64,000 nt of DNA from Methanocella sp. (GTDB taxonomy: Archaea > Halobacteriota > Methanocellia > Methanocellales > Methanocellaceae): NCBI RefSeq assembly GCF_035506375.1, contig NZ_DATJPM010000038.1, positions 1 through 64,000 of the forward strand, in the 5' to 3' direction. Made by a program: the position numbers and the translations under genes. Shown here one piece after another: positions 43,573-52,330 of this stretch (positions within the stretch are counted from its first letter, which is position 1; each line of letters opens with the position of its first letter). The notes below the pieces were generated by a model. It saw only the letters and a program-made list of their open reading frames with translations. It was not told the origin of the DNA and searched no databases.

Positions 43573-44928
43573 TTACGCCTCAACCTTTATGGTCGCATAG
43601 ATGTAATCCATCGCACGGACGGGCCGCACCGCGATGTTCACTCGGACTATGCCCTGGGCAAAGTCCAGCTCCGAGCTGTATACGTCGACCAGGAAAGGCG
43701 GCTCCTTGCCGTCGGTGCTGGGCACCAGCGCTCCCTCGGACTCCATTCGGGACAACAGCTCCGAGATCTTGCCCTTGAGCGCCGCCCGACCCGAGGGGCT
43801 GTTGAGCGTACCGATGAAGAGGTCGGCGACGCTCTTGACGCTCCGGACGGCGTGGTCCGCGATGCGCGTGACACTGATCTGCTCCTTGCTCGTCGAGATG
43901 CCCTTGACGACGACTATGCCCCTGCCCCGCTGGGCTTCCAGGGGCATGACGCCGGCCTTGAGCATTTCCATCTCCTCGGACGGCGTGTAGGTCCGCTCCA
44001 GCTTCGCGATGCCGCTGATGGGCTTGAAGGTGGGGGACTCGTAGTAGTTGAGCCGGCTCATGAGGCCCGCGACGGCGCCCAGGCATCCATAGGGTGCCAC
44101 GAGCACGAACCGGTCGCTCGACATGACCAGGGTGCGGTTGCTGATGTCCTTAATGCTTTCGCCCCTCGAGACCGTGCCCAGGCCGATCCGGTTCTTCGCG
44201 TCGATGCTCATCTTAAGGCAGTGGGCCTCGATGAGCGCGTGGATCTCCGGGTCGATGACTTCACAGGCGGCGACGATGTCCACGTCAGGCTCGGCTTCCA
44301 GCTTGTCCAGTGCGGCCTCGTAGTCCGCCTTTGATACGACCCCGGTGACTCCGCCCGAGAGCACCGTTTCCCCGGCCTCCGGGTTGTTATCCGGAGACTT
44401 CGACTTGGAGTGCTGGTCCTCGGCCGTTATGAGGGCCGATTTCTTGTTGATGCTGTCCACCAGGTAATTATTGCCCGACGGATTCATGTTCACGCCATCA
44501 TAGATCTCTACGTTGGCACCGTCCGAGATGGCCAGGCGTACCAGGTCAGACGACTCCACCGCCTCTACCTTAATAGTTATCTTATTACCTTCCTCGCCCG
44601 AGGACTTCGCGGTGAATATCGCCGTGTCCCTGCCCTTGTGATCCTTGAGCGTCAGCGTCGCCTTGGTCCCATTCTGTCCGCTGATGGGGACGACGACCAC
44701 CTGGAAAACGCCATTCTGGAACGCCTGCTTTGCGTCCCTGGTGACCGTGAATTTTTCGCTCGAGCCGAACTTATCGGCGAACTCCGCATAGCTGCTCACA
44801 GGCATAGGCACGAGCGGTTCGCCCTTCTCGGTCGTGCCGATGAGCGCTACCACGCCGGAGGGGTTTAGCTGCTGAGGCACGATCTCTTTGATAACCTGTA
44901 TTTCAACACCAGGCAATATTCTTGTCAT
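43573..44928 (-). CDS. Contractile tail sheath protein
   Basis: 451 residues from ATG 44928 (AGAAGGA 6 bp upstream); the frame extends to an ATG at 44973. The N-terminus PGVEIQVIKEIVP and the inserted beta domain (residues ~85-200) precede the conserved C-terminal sheath core: FVLVAPYGCLGAVAGLMSRL, RGRGIVVVKGISTSKEQ, and the final AMDYIYATIKVEA. Contraction of this sheath drives the tube through a target envelope. It is the first gene of the operon. Confidence 0.93.
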   Translation of the reverse strand: MTRILPGVEIQVIKEIVPQQLNPSGVVALIGTTEKGEPLVPMPVSSYAEFADKFGSSEKFTVTRDAKQAFQNGVFQVVVVPISGQNGTKATLTLKDHKGRDTAIFTAKSSGEEGNKITIKVEAVESSDLVRLAISDGANVEIYDGVNMNPSGNNYLVDSINKKSALITAEDQHSKSKSPDNNPEAGETVLSGGVTGVVSKADYEAALDKLEAEPDVDIVAACEVIDPEIHALIEAHCLKMSIDAKNRIGLGTVSRGESIKDISNRTLVMSSDRFVLVAPYGCLGAVAGLMSRLNYYESPTFKPISGIAKLERTYTPSEEMEMLKAGVMPLEAQRGRGIVVVKGISTSKEQISVTRIADHAVRSVKSVADLFIGTLNSPSGRAALKGKISELLSRMESEGALVPSTDGKEPPFLVDVYSSELDFAQGIVRVNIAVRPVRAMDYIYATIKVEA

Positions 44929-45173
44929 AGCCATTCCTTCTGTTAACTCCAGACCCTTTGTCCGTTTTGACATTTTGGGATGGCGTTTTTAGAATAGCCC
45001 TGATAATGCCCCCATCGATGGCAAAATAGGGAATGCTAGGCTTAGGATTGACTAGCAGTACATTTTACTGTAAGCTTTTAAGATATTTATAATTGTGGGA
45101 TACTAAAAATATATGGCACAGCTATCCAAATAAACAATAAGTTCCCGTCTAAAAGTAAAAAAGTTAAGGCCCA
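44929..45173 (-). promoter_or_regulatory. Promoter region of the tail-like operon
   Basis: AT-rich elements on the minus strand (AATTATAAATATC at 45082-45094, and CATATATTTTTAG near 45104-45116) resemble archaeal TATA boxes about 155-190 bp from the sheath start. No other gene fits the gap. The region also has no obvious operator repeats, so the trigger for expression cannot be read here. Confidence 0.5.
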
Positions 45174-46151
45174 TCAAATCTCGATGTCGGACCCGATGTG
45201 CTCCTCGAGGGCCCGCTCATATATGATGTGGGCCACGGCCATATCCTGGATACTCAGGCCCGTAGAATCGAAGACCGTGATCTCCCCATCGCTCGCGCGG
45301 CCTGGTAGCTTGCCTGCGACGACTTCGCCGATGGTGCCGGCGAGCTTTTCCCGGTTCAACAGCCCCTGGCTCCAGGGGACGTTGATCTCGCCGCTGTGGG
45401 ATGCCTGCTCGACGGAATCGACAAAGACCCTGGCTTTGACGGCCAGCATTGAGTCGAGTTCCTGCTTGCCGGGGGCGTCCGCGCCGATGGCGTTGATGTG
45501 CGTGCCCGGCTTCACCCAGTCGGCGATGAGCACCGGCCTCCGGGCGGGCGTTACGGTGGCGATGATGTCCGCGTCCGCCGCCTCCTGGGCCGATTTGACC
45601 GCCTGCGCGTCGCAGCGGAACTCCGACCGGATACGGCCCGCCAGCGCTTCCGCATGCTCCATGTGGCGGCTGTAGACCTTGACCAGCCTGATCTGCCGGC
45701 CGAACACCACGTTATAGGCGAGCGCCTGGGTCCAGGCCTGGTGGCCGCTGCCGATGAGGCCGACCACAGAAGCGCCCCTCCGGGCCAGGTACTTCGCCGC
45801 GACGCCTCCCGCGGCGCCCGTTCGCTCGTCCGTCAGGCTCGACGCGTTCATGATGCAGAGGAGCTTTCCGGTCCTCGGGTCGTTCAGGAGGATGGTCGCC
45901 ATGACCGTGGGCAGGCCCTTTTGCGGATTATCCGGGTGCACGTTTACCCATTTTATGCCCGCCGTGCCGATGGACGGCACGTAGGACGGCATGGCCCGGA
46001 AATCGCCGTAGCCCTTGACGTCCACGTAGGTCTTGCCCGGCATCTCGACCCGGCCTTCGGCGTACTCGGCGAAGACGTGCTCCACCGCCGGGACGATATC
46101 GTTCATCGTGACGAGCCGTTTAACGTCATTATCCGACAACAGCCTTACCAT
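45174..46151 (-). CDS. Alanine dehydrogenase/ornithine cyclodeaminase family protein
   Basis: 325 residues from ATG 46151 (GGAGAG 8 bp upstream). The mu-crystallin fold shows GVAAKYLARRGASVVGLIGSG, the NAD-binding glycine motif, and WVKPGTHINAIGADAPGKQE. Archaeal members such as the Archaeoglobus enzyme are alanine dehydrogenases; methanogen members can also be ornithine cyclodeaminase-like, so substrate is open. A duplicate of its last ~32 codons lies in the pseudogene at 31631. Confidence 0.87.
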   Translation of the reverse strand: MVRLLSDNDVKRLVTMNDIVPAVEHVFAEYAEGRVEMPGKTYVDVKGYGDFRAMPSYVPSIGTAGIKWVNVHPDNPQKGLPTVMATILLNDPRTGKLLCIMNASSLTDERTGAAGGVAAKYLARRGASVVGLIGSGHQAWTQALAYNVVFGRQIRLVKVYSRHMEHAEALAGRIRSEFRCDAQAVKSAQEAADADIIATVTPARRPVLIADWVKPGTHINAIGADAPGKQELDSMLAVKARVFVDSVEQASHSGEINVPWSQGLLNREKLAGTIGEVVAGKLPGRASDGEITVFDSTGLSIQDMAVAHIIYERALEEHIGSDIEI

Positions 46152-46203
46152 CAAGCTGACTCTCCATAATTATATAAGAAAAAAAGAAGGGGTGCCTTAT
46201 AGA

Positions 46204-46575
46204 TTAAGCTTTCCAGTGCCCGTGGACATTACAGTATGCCCGGACCGTGGCCTTGTCCGCCTTCATGGGGAATTCGGCCTCGGGCTTATCGCCGGGGTGC
46301 AAGAACTTTTTATCCACGACGCCATCGTAGATGACCTCGATCCACTCGATATAATGTTTCTCCTCCATCGGGTGGGGCACTGCGCCGACCTTGACCTTGA
46401 TGGACGGGCCGAACGTCGGCACGGGAACGTGCTTCTCCTTACTCGCGTCCACGGTGTTCTCCTTTTGCAGTACCATCTGCTGCCCGCAGCAGAACATCGT
46501 GCCGCCGCTCTCGTGGACAACTTCCACGATGTTGCCGCAGACGGCGCACTTGTAGACCTGGTTCAATAATACCAT
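46204..46575 (-). CDS. Desulfoferrodoxin (superoxide reductase)
   Basis: 123 residues. The N-terminal desulforedoxin iron site is YKCAVCGNIVEV with GTMFCCGQQM. The catalytic centre II ligands are the histidines in KEKHVPVP, HPMEEKHYIEW and the C-terminal AYCNVHGHWKA with its Cys. It reduces superoxide to peroxide without making oxygen. Between alanine dehydrogenase-like and rubrerythrin genes, 9 bp from the latter, so it is likely co-transcribed with it. Confidence 0.95.
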   Translation of the reverse strand: MVLLNQVYKCAVCGNIVEVVHESGGTMFCCGQQMVLQKENTVDASKEKHVPVPTFGPSIKVKVGAVPHPMEEKHYIEWIEVIYDGVVDKKFLHPGDKPEAEFPMKADKATVRAYCNVHGHWKA

Positions 46576-46584
46576 GTTCTCACC

Positions 46585-47169
46585 TTAGAAACTCTCGTTC
46601 AACAGCTCATAGTAAGACTTCTCGTGGTCGCATGACGGGCACTTGTCCGGGGGCGCGGTGCCGAAGTGCATGTAGCCGCACTTCCGGCAGTACCACCAGA
46701 CCGGCTCCGGCTTCTTGAAGAACGTGCCGGCCTCCAGCTCCTTGAGTATTTTGGCATAGCGGCCGCCGTGGTGCTCCTCGGCCTTGGCGATCGACTGCAG
46801 GCGGCCGGCGATGTCCTTGTAGCCCTCCGCTTTCGCCACCCGGGCGAACTCGGGGTACATGGACGTATACTCGTAGGTCTCGCCGGCGATCGCGGCCTTC
46901 AGGTTCTCGACGGTGTTGCCCCACACGGTCGGCGCCACCGCCTCGACGTGCACCTCGCTGTAATCGTCCTTCGTGGTGGCCTTGAGCTGGTTGATCATCT
47001 TCATCAGCCACTCGGCGTGCTCGTTCTCGTTGTCCGCCGTCATGGTGAAGATCTCGGCGATCTGCTCGTAGCCCTCCTTGCTGGCGGTGCTGGCGTAAAA
47101 AGTGTAGCGGTTCCTCGCCTGGCTTTCGCCAATAAAAGCTTTCGTCAGGTTCTCTATTGTCTGCTTCAT
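46585..47169 (-). CDS. Rubrerythrin
   Basis: 194 residues from ATG 47169. The N-terminal diiron four-helix domain has AFIGESQARNRYTFYA and NENEHAEWLMK, with a later pair AGETYEYTSMYPEFA and KAEEHHGGRYAK. The C-terminal rubredoxin site is WYCRKCGYMHFG and CPSCDHEK. It reduces hydrogen peroxide in anaerobes. It follows fprA in the oxidative-stress run. Confidence 0.95.
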   Translation of the reverse strand: MKQTIENLTKAFIGESQARNRYTFYASTASKEGYEQIAEIFTMTADNENEHAEWLMKMINQLKATTKDDYSEVHVEAVAPTVWGNTVENLKAAIAGETYEYTSMYPEFARVAKAEGYKDIAGRLQSIAKAEEHHGGRYAKILKELEAGTFFKKPEPVWWYCRKCGYMHFGTAPPDKCPSCDHEKSYYELLNESF

Positions 47170-47228
47170 GATCGATACCAACCGATTACTTTTATTTCAT
47201 TTTGATTCTTTAATATCCTTCTGTTCGC

Positions 47229-48446
47229 TTACATGGATTTTATCTTCCGGCCCAGCTCCCGGCCCAGCTCGGTGCAGCGCTCGATCTCCTTGCGGTCGGG
47301 CTTGTAGTAGACCTCGATGCCGTCATTGACGACCTCGATGCCCGCCGCCTTCAGGTCGTCCGTGATGAGCTTTATCGTGCCGCCGTGGCCGCCGTGGGAG
47401 CCGAACGCGAACCCGATCTTCTTCCGGCCGAGCTTCCCGGGCTCCAGGCCCTTTAAGTAGCTCATAAAGTCCGCCACGGTCGGGTACATCTGGTTCTGCA
47501 GCGTGGGCGAGCCGACCAGGATAGCCTTCGAGTCGAGGACTTCGGGCACGATGTTGCTGCGGTGGGTGCCCTCGGCCTTGCCGTCCTTGAGCAGGCATAC
47601 CTTGACCTCAATGCCCTCTTCCATCAGGCCCTCGGCGAATGCCTTCGCCATGGCGTCCGTGGAGCCGTGCATCGTGTCGTAGACGATGGTGGCCTTGTTC
47701 TTCGACACGCCCCTGCTCCAGTTCACGTACGAGCCGATGATGTCGCCGGCGTAGGAGCGCCAGATGATGCCATGGCTGGGCGCTACGATTTTTATCTCGA
47801 GGCCAAGCTTTCCGACCTCGTCGAGCTTCTTGAGGACGCGGGGCGCGAGCGGTATTATCAGGTTGCCGTAGAATTTTTGCGCTTGCTTGAGCGACTCCTC
47901 TTTTCCGATCTCGTCGTCGAACCTCTGGGAGGTGGCGATGTGCTGGCCGAAGGCGTCGTTCGGGAAGAGGATCTTCTCCTCGGCCAGGTAGGTGAACATG
48001 CTGTCGGGCCAGTGCAGCAGCGGCGCCTCGAGGAATGCCAGGGTCTTGCCCTTGCCGAGGCTCAATGTGTCGCCGCTAGTGACGACCTTGAAGTTCCATC
48101 CAGCCGTGTCGTAGTGCTTCGAGAATCCCTTCACGGCGTTCTCCGTGCAGTAGATGGGCACGCCCGGCAGCATCTTCGTCAGCGCGGGCAGCGTGCCCGA
48201 GTGGTCCTTCTCGATGTGGTTCGCGATGAGGTAGTCGATCTTCTTCGGGTCGACGATGGAGCTGACCCTCTCGATGATCTGGCTGTCGAATCCGGGGTAG
48301 GCGCTGTCGATAAGCGCTATCTTGTCGCCCACGATGAGATAGGCGTTGTACGTCGTGCCCGGCAGCGTATAGCCGTGGTAGTCACGAATGTTCCAGTCAA
48401 TGGCTCCAGCCCAGTAAACTCCCTTTACGATCTCGACGGCTTTCAT
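47229..48446 (-). CDS. fprA: F420H2 oxidase / flavodiiron protein
   Basis: 405 residues. N-terminal beta-lactamase-like diiron domain: ANHIEKDHSG, and LHWPDSMFTY. The C-terminal flavodoxin domain begins ATIVYDTMHGSTDAMAKAF and has GSPTLQNQMYP. In methanogens FprA oxidises F420H2 and reduces O2 to water. It is divergent from an MsvR-type regulator, and a palindrome lies 36-51 bp upstream of its start. Confidence 0.94.
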   Translation of the reverse strand: MKAVEIVKGVYWAGAIDWNIRDYHGYTLPGTTYNAYLIVGDKIALIDSAYPGFDSQIIERVSSIVDPKKIDYLIANHIEKDHSGTLPALTKMLPGVPIYCTENAVKGFSKHYDTAGWNFKVVTSGDTLSLGKGKTLAFLEAPLLHWPDSMFTYLAEEKILFPNDAFGQHIATSQRFDDEIGKEESLKQAQKFYGNLIIPLAPRVLKKLDEVGKLGLEIKIVAPSHGIIWRSYAGDIIGSYVNWSRGVSKNKATIVYDTMHGSTDAMAKAFAEGLMEEGIEVKVCLLKDGKAEGTHRSNIVPEVLDSKAILVGSPTLQNQMYPTVADFMSYLKGLEPGKLGRKKIGFAFGSHGGHGGTIKLITDDLKAAGIEVVNDGIEVYYKPDRKEIERCTELGRELGRKIKSM

Positions 48447-48481
48447 GTCTTCAAATCTCCCGATGCCTGTAGTTTTTATTG

Positions 48482-48497
48482 TTCGTTAATAATCGAA
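48482..48497. promoter_or_regulatory. MsvR-box-like palindrome upstream of fprA
   Basis: TTCGTTAATAATCGAA, with TTCG and CGAA half-sites 8 bp apart and GTTCG/CGAAC symmetry outside. It lies 36 bp before the fprA start codon, overlapping the likely TATA/initiation region, so binding would block transcription. Confidence 0.75.
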
Positions 48498-48729
48498 CGT
48501 TCATACATATACGAACATATACGAGCTTTACTATTTGTAATTTATGGTCGCGGCAAGGGCGCTTGATAAAATAAGTATCCGGCCAATAACAATTCATAAA
48601 AGGATCATACACGGGAGGAGGGGCCGCAGGATGCGGCCCCCTTAGCCTCATGCAGCTTCACAGCTCACGATCGTTAATCGAGTGGGACGTATGCCTGTTA
48701 CTCCTGCCTGAGCGCCCCTCGATAATTGT

Positions 48730-48745
48730 TCGTTATTTAGCGAAC
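48730..48745. promoter_or_regulatory. MsvR-box-like palindrome in the middle of the region
   Basis: TTCGTTATTTAGCGAA with TGTTCG/CGAACA symmetry, the second of three copies. Too far from either start to repress directly; it may be an auxiliary site. Confidence 0.68.
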
Positions 48746-48903
48746 ATTCTATGATATTAGAACAATTAGTATAAGAGCGTTACGGTGGCAGCATGAAAAA
48801 GCTTCGCCGGACCCGCGTACGCACGTCGAACCCCTCGTGCCTGCGCGGGCCAGAGGCTGTTTTATTTACTTTAAAGCGCTGGATGTCTGATAGCGGGTTG
48901 CGA

Positions 48904-48926
48904 TTGATGTTCGAGCAGAACATCAA
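48904..48926. repeat. Perfect 9-bp inverted repeat upstream of msvR
   Basis: TTGATGTTC (48904-48912) and GAACATCAA (48918-48926) are exact inverted copies around GAGCA. It is ~80 bp before the regulator start and differs from the TTCG-N8-CGAA type. Confidence 0.7.
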
Positions 48927-48946
48927 TGCATTTCATCCCACTATTG

Positions 48947-48962
48947 TTCGTTATATTACGAA
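48947..48962. promoter_or_regulatory. MsvR-box-like palindrome upstream of msvR
   Basis: TTCGTTATATTACGAA, closest of the three to a TTCGT-N6-ACGAA consensus. It ends 45 bp before the regulator start and near AT-rich TATATACG, fitting autoregulation. Confidence 0.75.
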
Positions 48963-49007
48963 TATTCAAATATATACGAACAATAACTATTTGTAGTTTA
49001 TGGTCAT

Positions 49008-49775
49008 ATGAAAATAGAGATGAAACAAAAGAAGGGCAGGGACGAGAGGACAGCGCAGCTGTTTGCCACGCCCGGGGGCATCCGGACGGTGGACAGCCCG
49101 GTACGCATGAAGATCCTGTCGATGCTCCTCGAAAAAGAGATGAGCTTCGACGAGATCGTGGAGTACTCTGGCCGGGCAAAATCGACGATATCCGTACACC
49201 TCAAAAGCCTGGCCGACGACGGCATCGTTTCATCGCACCCCGACCCCGGCGACGCCCGTAAGAAGATATTTTTCATCCGTTCCAGCTATCTGGGCGGCCT
49301 TTCGAGGCGAAAAAAGCTGGAGACGGACATGGAGGAATACATCTCAAAATATGCCCTGTCCTCCGGCGACCCGTTCGCCTTCTTCCGCCTCATGTTCCGC
49401 ACAATCCGCGTGGCCCTCCTCAACGAGGGCATCGACCTGGACCCCGTCCTGCACGAGGCCGGCGCCAGCGTGGGCGAGGCGCTCTATCCCCGCGTCGCCG
49501 ACCGGGACCTGAGTAAGCTCCTGGCCAATCTCGCAAAGTTCTGGGAAGCGCAAAAATTAGGCTGCATGGAAGTTCAGAGCATGGACCCCCTCGATGTAAT
49601 TGTATACGACTGCTTCGAGTGCCAGGACCTGCCGTATCTCGGAAGGCCGGCATGCGCCTTCGATTCGGGAGTCTTACAGACGATCTTTACCAGATACTAT
49701 AACAGCCCCGCTATTGTTAAAGAGACGAAGTGCTACGCCATGGGCGACGACCGGTGCGAGTTCATCATCGAATGA
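49008..49775 (+). CDS. msvR: MsvR-type V4R redox regulator
   Basis: 255 residues. The N-terminal winged helix is ArsR-like (VRMKILSMLLEKEMSFDEIV, AKSTISVHLKSLADDGIV). The C-terminal V4R domain has CFECQDLPYLGRPACAF and ETKCYAMGDDRCEFII, whose cysteines are the redox-sensing candidates. MsvR of Methanothermobacter represses the adjacent fpaA/rubredoxin genes and itself through palindromic boxes. Position beside fprA and the three boxes suggest the same circuit here. Confidence 0.9.
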   Translation: MKIEMKQKKGRDERTAQLFATPGGIRTVDSPVRMKILSMLLEKEMSFDEIVEYSGRAKSTISVHLKSLADDGIVSSHPDPGDARKKIFFIRSSYLGGLSRRKKLETDMEEYISKYALSSGDPFAFFRLMFRTIRVALLNEGIDLDPVLHEAGASVGEALYPRVADRDLSKLLANLAKFWEAQKLGCMEVQSMDPLDVIVYDCFECQDLPYLGRPACAFDSGVLQTIFTRYYNSPAIVKETKCYAMGDDRCEFIIE

Positions 49776-49864
49776 AAAACACGCATCTTTGCATTTTAAA
49801 CAGTTCATCCGGCCAGACAACAGCTATTATTTAACACAGCAAAAATAGTTGAAACAATAAAAAT

Positions 49865-50812
49865 TTATTTTGAAGTAGGTATCTCTGCCAGCCTAACTTT
49901 TACGTCGCCCTGCAAATTTCCGCGCCGCACCGACAGCGTGATCACGTCGCCGATCTTCTTCTTCCGGACGTATCCCGCGAGCTCGGTCATGTCCTTGACG
50001 GCCTTGCCGTCCACCTTCAGGATGACGTCGCCCGAGGTAATGCCCTCCGCCCAGGCGGGGCTGTTCTCGAAGCTCCGGGTGATGAGCACGCCCTCCTCGG
50101 CGCTCAAATTATAGTAGGAGGCGATCTCCTTGTTGAGGCCGATGCCCAGGATGCCGAGCCAGGGGCGGATGACCTTCCCGTGCTCTATTAATTCTCTGGC
50201 GATGGCCATGGCGCTGTTTATGGGAATGGAAAAGCCGATGCCCTGGGCGAACGGGATGTTCGCCGAGTTCATGCCGATGACCTCGCCCTTGCTGTTGAGC
50301 AAGGGCCCGCCACTGTTGCCGGGATTGATATGGGCGTCCGTCTGGAATAGATTCTCGTACACGCCCTTTTCCGCCTGGATCGTCCGGTTGAGGGCGCTGA
50401 TGACGCCGATGGTGACCGTCGGGCCGCGAAGCATGAAGCCGAACGGGTTCCCGATGGCGATGGCCGTGTGGCCGACCTTGACCGTGTCAGAGTCGCCGAG
50501 CTTCGCCACGGGCAGCTTCTTTTTGCCGGACACCTTCACCACGGCCACGTCCGACATGGGGTCGTTGCCCACGAGCGTGCCGTCGAGCCGCGTGCCATCG
50601 AACATGCTCACGACCATGCCGTCCGTGTTCTCAACGATGTGGTTGTTCGTCAGTATATATCCCGCCTCGTCCACGATGATGCCCGAGCCCATGCCCTGCA
50701 CTGGGGCGGCGTTCATGTAGGCGTCCTGCACCATGCTCACGCTGATGTTGACGACCCACGGGCTCGCGTTCTCGATGATCCTGACAAGCTCTTCTTCATC
50801 TATGGGTATCAT
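49865..50812 (-). CDS. HtrA/DegP-type serine protease
   Basis: 315 residues. Catalytic triad: His in LTNNHIVEN, Asp in MSDVAVVKV and Ser in NPGNSGGPLL. One C-terminal PDZ domain (SGDVILKVDGKAVKDMTELA). It has no signal peptide, and MIPIDEEELVRII is a soluble start, so the protein should be cytoplasmic, unlike bacterial periplasmic DegP. Likely protein-quality control under stress. Downstream of msvR, convergent. Confidence 0.93.
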   Translation of the reverse strand: MIPIDEEELVRIIENASPWVVNISVSMVQDAYMNAAPVQGMGSGIIVDEAGYILTNNHIVENTDGMVVSMFDGTRLDGTLVGNDPMSDVAVVKVSGKKKLPVAKLGDSDTVKVGHTAIAIGNPFGFMLRGPTVTIGVISALNRTIQAEKGVYENLFQTDAHINPGNSGGPLLNSKGEVIGMNSANIPFAQGIGFSIPINSAMAIARELIEHGKVIRPWLGILGIGLNKEIASYYNLSAEEGVLITRSFENSPAWAEGITSGDVILKVDGKAVKDMTELAGYVRKKKIGDVITLSVRRGNLQGDVKVRLAEIPTSK

Positions 50813-50884
50813 AAATGGCCCTCCGGATATTATAGGGTATTAACTAATTTATGCCTTTCTAAGAAAAAAAAGAACTCTTAATGC

Positions 50885-52330
50885 TCACTTTGGCTTGAAC
50901 ACGAAGAGGTATACGGCCGCTGCGGCGATTCCCAGGAACGCCAGCACGCCGATCAAGATAGCGATGGCCAGCGGGTCACCGGACCCCGTGGATACGTCGG
51001 GGGTCGCCGTCGGCGACGGCTGGAGCACGGGCGTCGGGATGGGCATGCTCGTCGGCATGGCCGTGGGCGCGGTCGTCGGCGACGTGGTCGCCGTCGGGTT
51101 ACCCGAATACGTCACGCCGTTGATCCAAACCGAGTCAGACATGGCGCCCTGGTTCATGGTGGTCGGGGCGAAGTAGATGAACTGACTGCCGCTAGCCGAC
51201 CTGCCCCCAAGATCAGTCGTACGGAAATAGATGGTCCTGGAGGAGCCCTTGGATACCTTGAAGGGGCCAGAATATGTACTCCAGTGGCTGTTGTCCCAGC
51301 TATATTCTGTCGTGACCGGGCCCGGATCGTTGACGTTCAGGTGCACCGTGATATCGCTGCTAAACCAGCCTTTGCTCTTCGAGTATTCCCCGTCGAAGCT
51401 GACGCCGATGGTAGGTGCGACCGTATCGATGCCGTACCAGACACTTTTCATGTTACCCATCAGGCCGGAAGCGCTTACGGCACGGTAATAGATCGTCGTG
51501 TTCCCCTGGGCGGAATGATAAATGGGATAAACAGTGCTGTCGTTGCTGTGATGCCAGGTACTTTTAGGGTCGTTGAAGGCAAAATCGACGTGGTCGACGT
51601 CGCCCGACGGCGGTAGAATGAAGTAAATATTAAAACTGCTTACATCCGTATACCACTTGTTACATGTCGGGTTAAAGTCGATTTCGGGATTGAAGACCTG
51701 CAGGGTCGTCGAGTTATTATAGGCGTTCCCTGCATTATCATAGCACCCGTAGTAAAGAGTATAGCTGCCGTCCTTTAACGTGACATTGCCGGTATAGCTA
51801 TTCCAGTTCGTATTATCATATGAATACGAGATCGACGAGATCCCCGAGACGTTGTCCCTTGCAGTGAGGTTCAGAGTCGCGGTTCCATTATAATACCCGT
51901 TGATAATGCTACCTTTTATCGTGATGTTCATGGTCGGCTTTTCGGTATCAACGTTTATAACGATGCTATTGTGGCCGCTGATAGTAGGCTCAGTATTTCC
52001 CGCGTTGTCGACGCTGTAGAAGAGCAGCGAATTGCTGCCGTCGGGCAATGTGAAGCTCGTCGTATACGTTATCAGCTGGCTGCCATTGATACGATAGTAC
52101 GTGTGGGCAACGCCGGAGCCGCCGGCATCGGTGGCAGAAAGGCTAACGGTCGGAGTGGTCGTGTACCAGCCGTTATTCCCTACGGTTCCGGACACTGAAG
52201 CGTTCGTGACCGGGGGCGTCGTATCTGCGGCCTGCGCCAGGAGTGGCAGGGTCATACCACATATAAATGTGAGACACATAATGGTCGCCAGGAAGGCGCC
52301 CGCGTTCTTTCCATCCCTTTTCATTTTCAC
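50885..52330 (-). CDS. Surface protein with OmpL47-type repeats
   Basis: 481 residues. Signal peptide (MKRDGKNAGAFLATIMCLTF through AQA), then about four OmpL47-like repeats with TYYRINGSQLI, YSYDNTNWNSYTG and SWDNSHWSTYSGP. A Pro/Thr/Ser stalk follows, and a C-terminal helix (AIAILIGVLAFLGIAAAAVY) ends in FKPK to anchor it. Typical archaeal cell-surface architecture. A TATA-like TATATATAAA lies at 52408-52417 for this direction. Confidence 0.85.
   Translation of the reverse strand: MKMKRDGKNAGAFLATIMCLTFICGMTLPLLAQAADTTPPVTNASVSGTVGNNGWYTTTPTVSLSATDAGGSGVAHTYYRINGSQLITYTTSFTLPDGSNSLLFYSVDNAGNTEPTISGHNSIVINVDTEKPTMNITIKGSIINGYYNGTATLNLTARDNVSGISSISYSYDNTNWNSYTGNVTLKDGSYTLYYGCYDNAGNAYNNSTTLQVFNPEIDFNPTCNKWYTDVSSFNIYFILPPSGDVDHVDFAFNDPKSTWHHSNDSTVYPIYHSAQGNTTIYYRAVSASGLMGNMKSVWYGIDTVAPTIGVSFDGEYSKSKGWFSSDITVHLNVNDPGPVTTEYSWDNSHWSTYSGPFKVSKGSSRTIYFRTTDLGGRSASGSQFIYFAPTTMNQGAMSDSVWINGVTYSGNPTATTSPTTAPTAMPTSMPIPTPVLQPSPTATPDVSTGSGDPLAIAILIGVLAFLGIAAAAVYLFVFKPK

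Larger units (their letters stand above)
48447..49007. other. Divergent fprA-msvR regulatory region
   Basis: 560 bp with three TTCG-N8-CGAA palindromes and a perfect inverted repeat, listed separately. The segment 48481-48550 resembles 48947-49005 in the same orientation (shared ACTATTTGTA and TTTATGGTC), so one promoter appears to be a copy of the other. No protein-coding frame is convincing. Confidence 0.7.

Noticed and set aside
33598..44928. Full prophage interpretation of the tail cluster
   Set aside because: No integrase, terminase, portal, capsid or lysis gene lies in or next to the cluster, and ordinary metabolic genes flank it.
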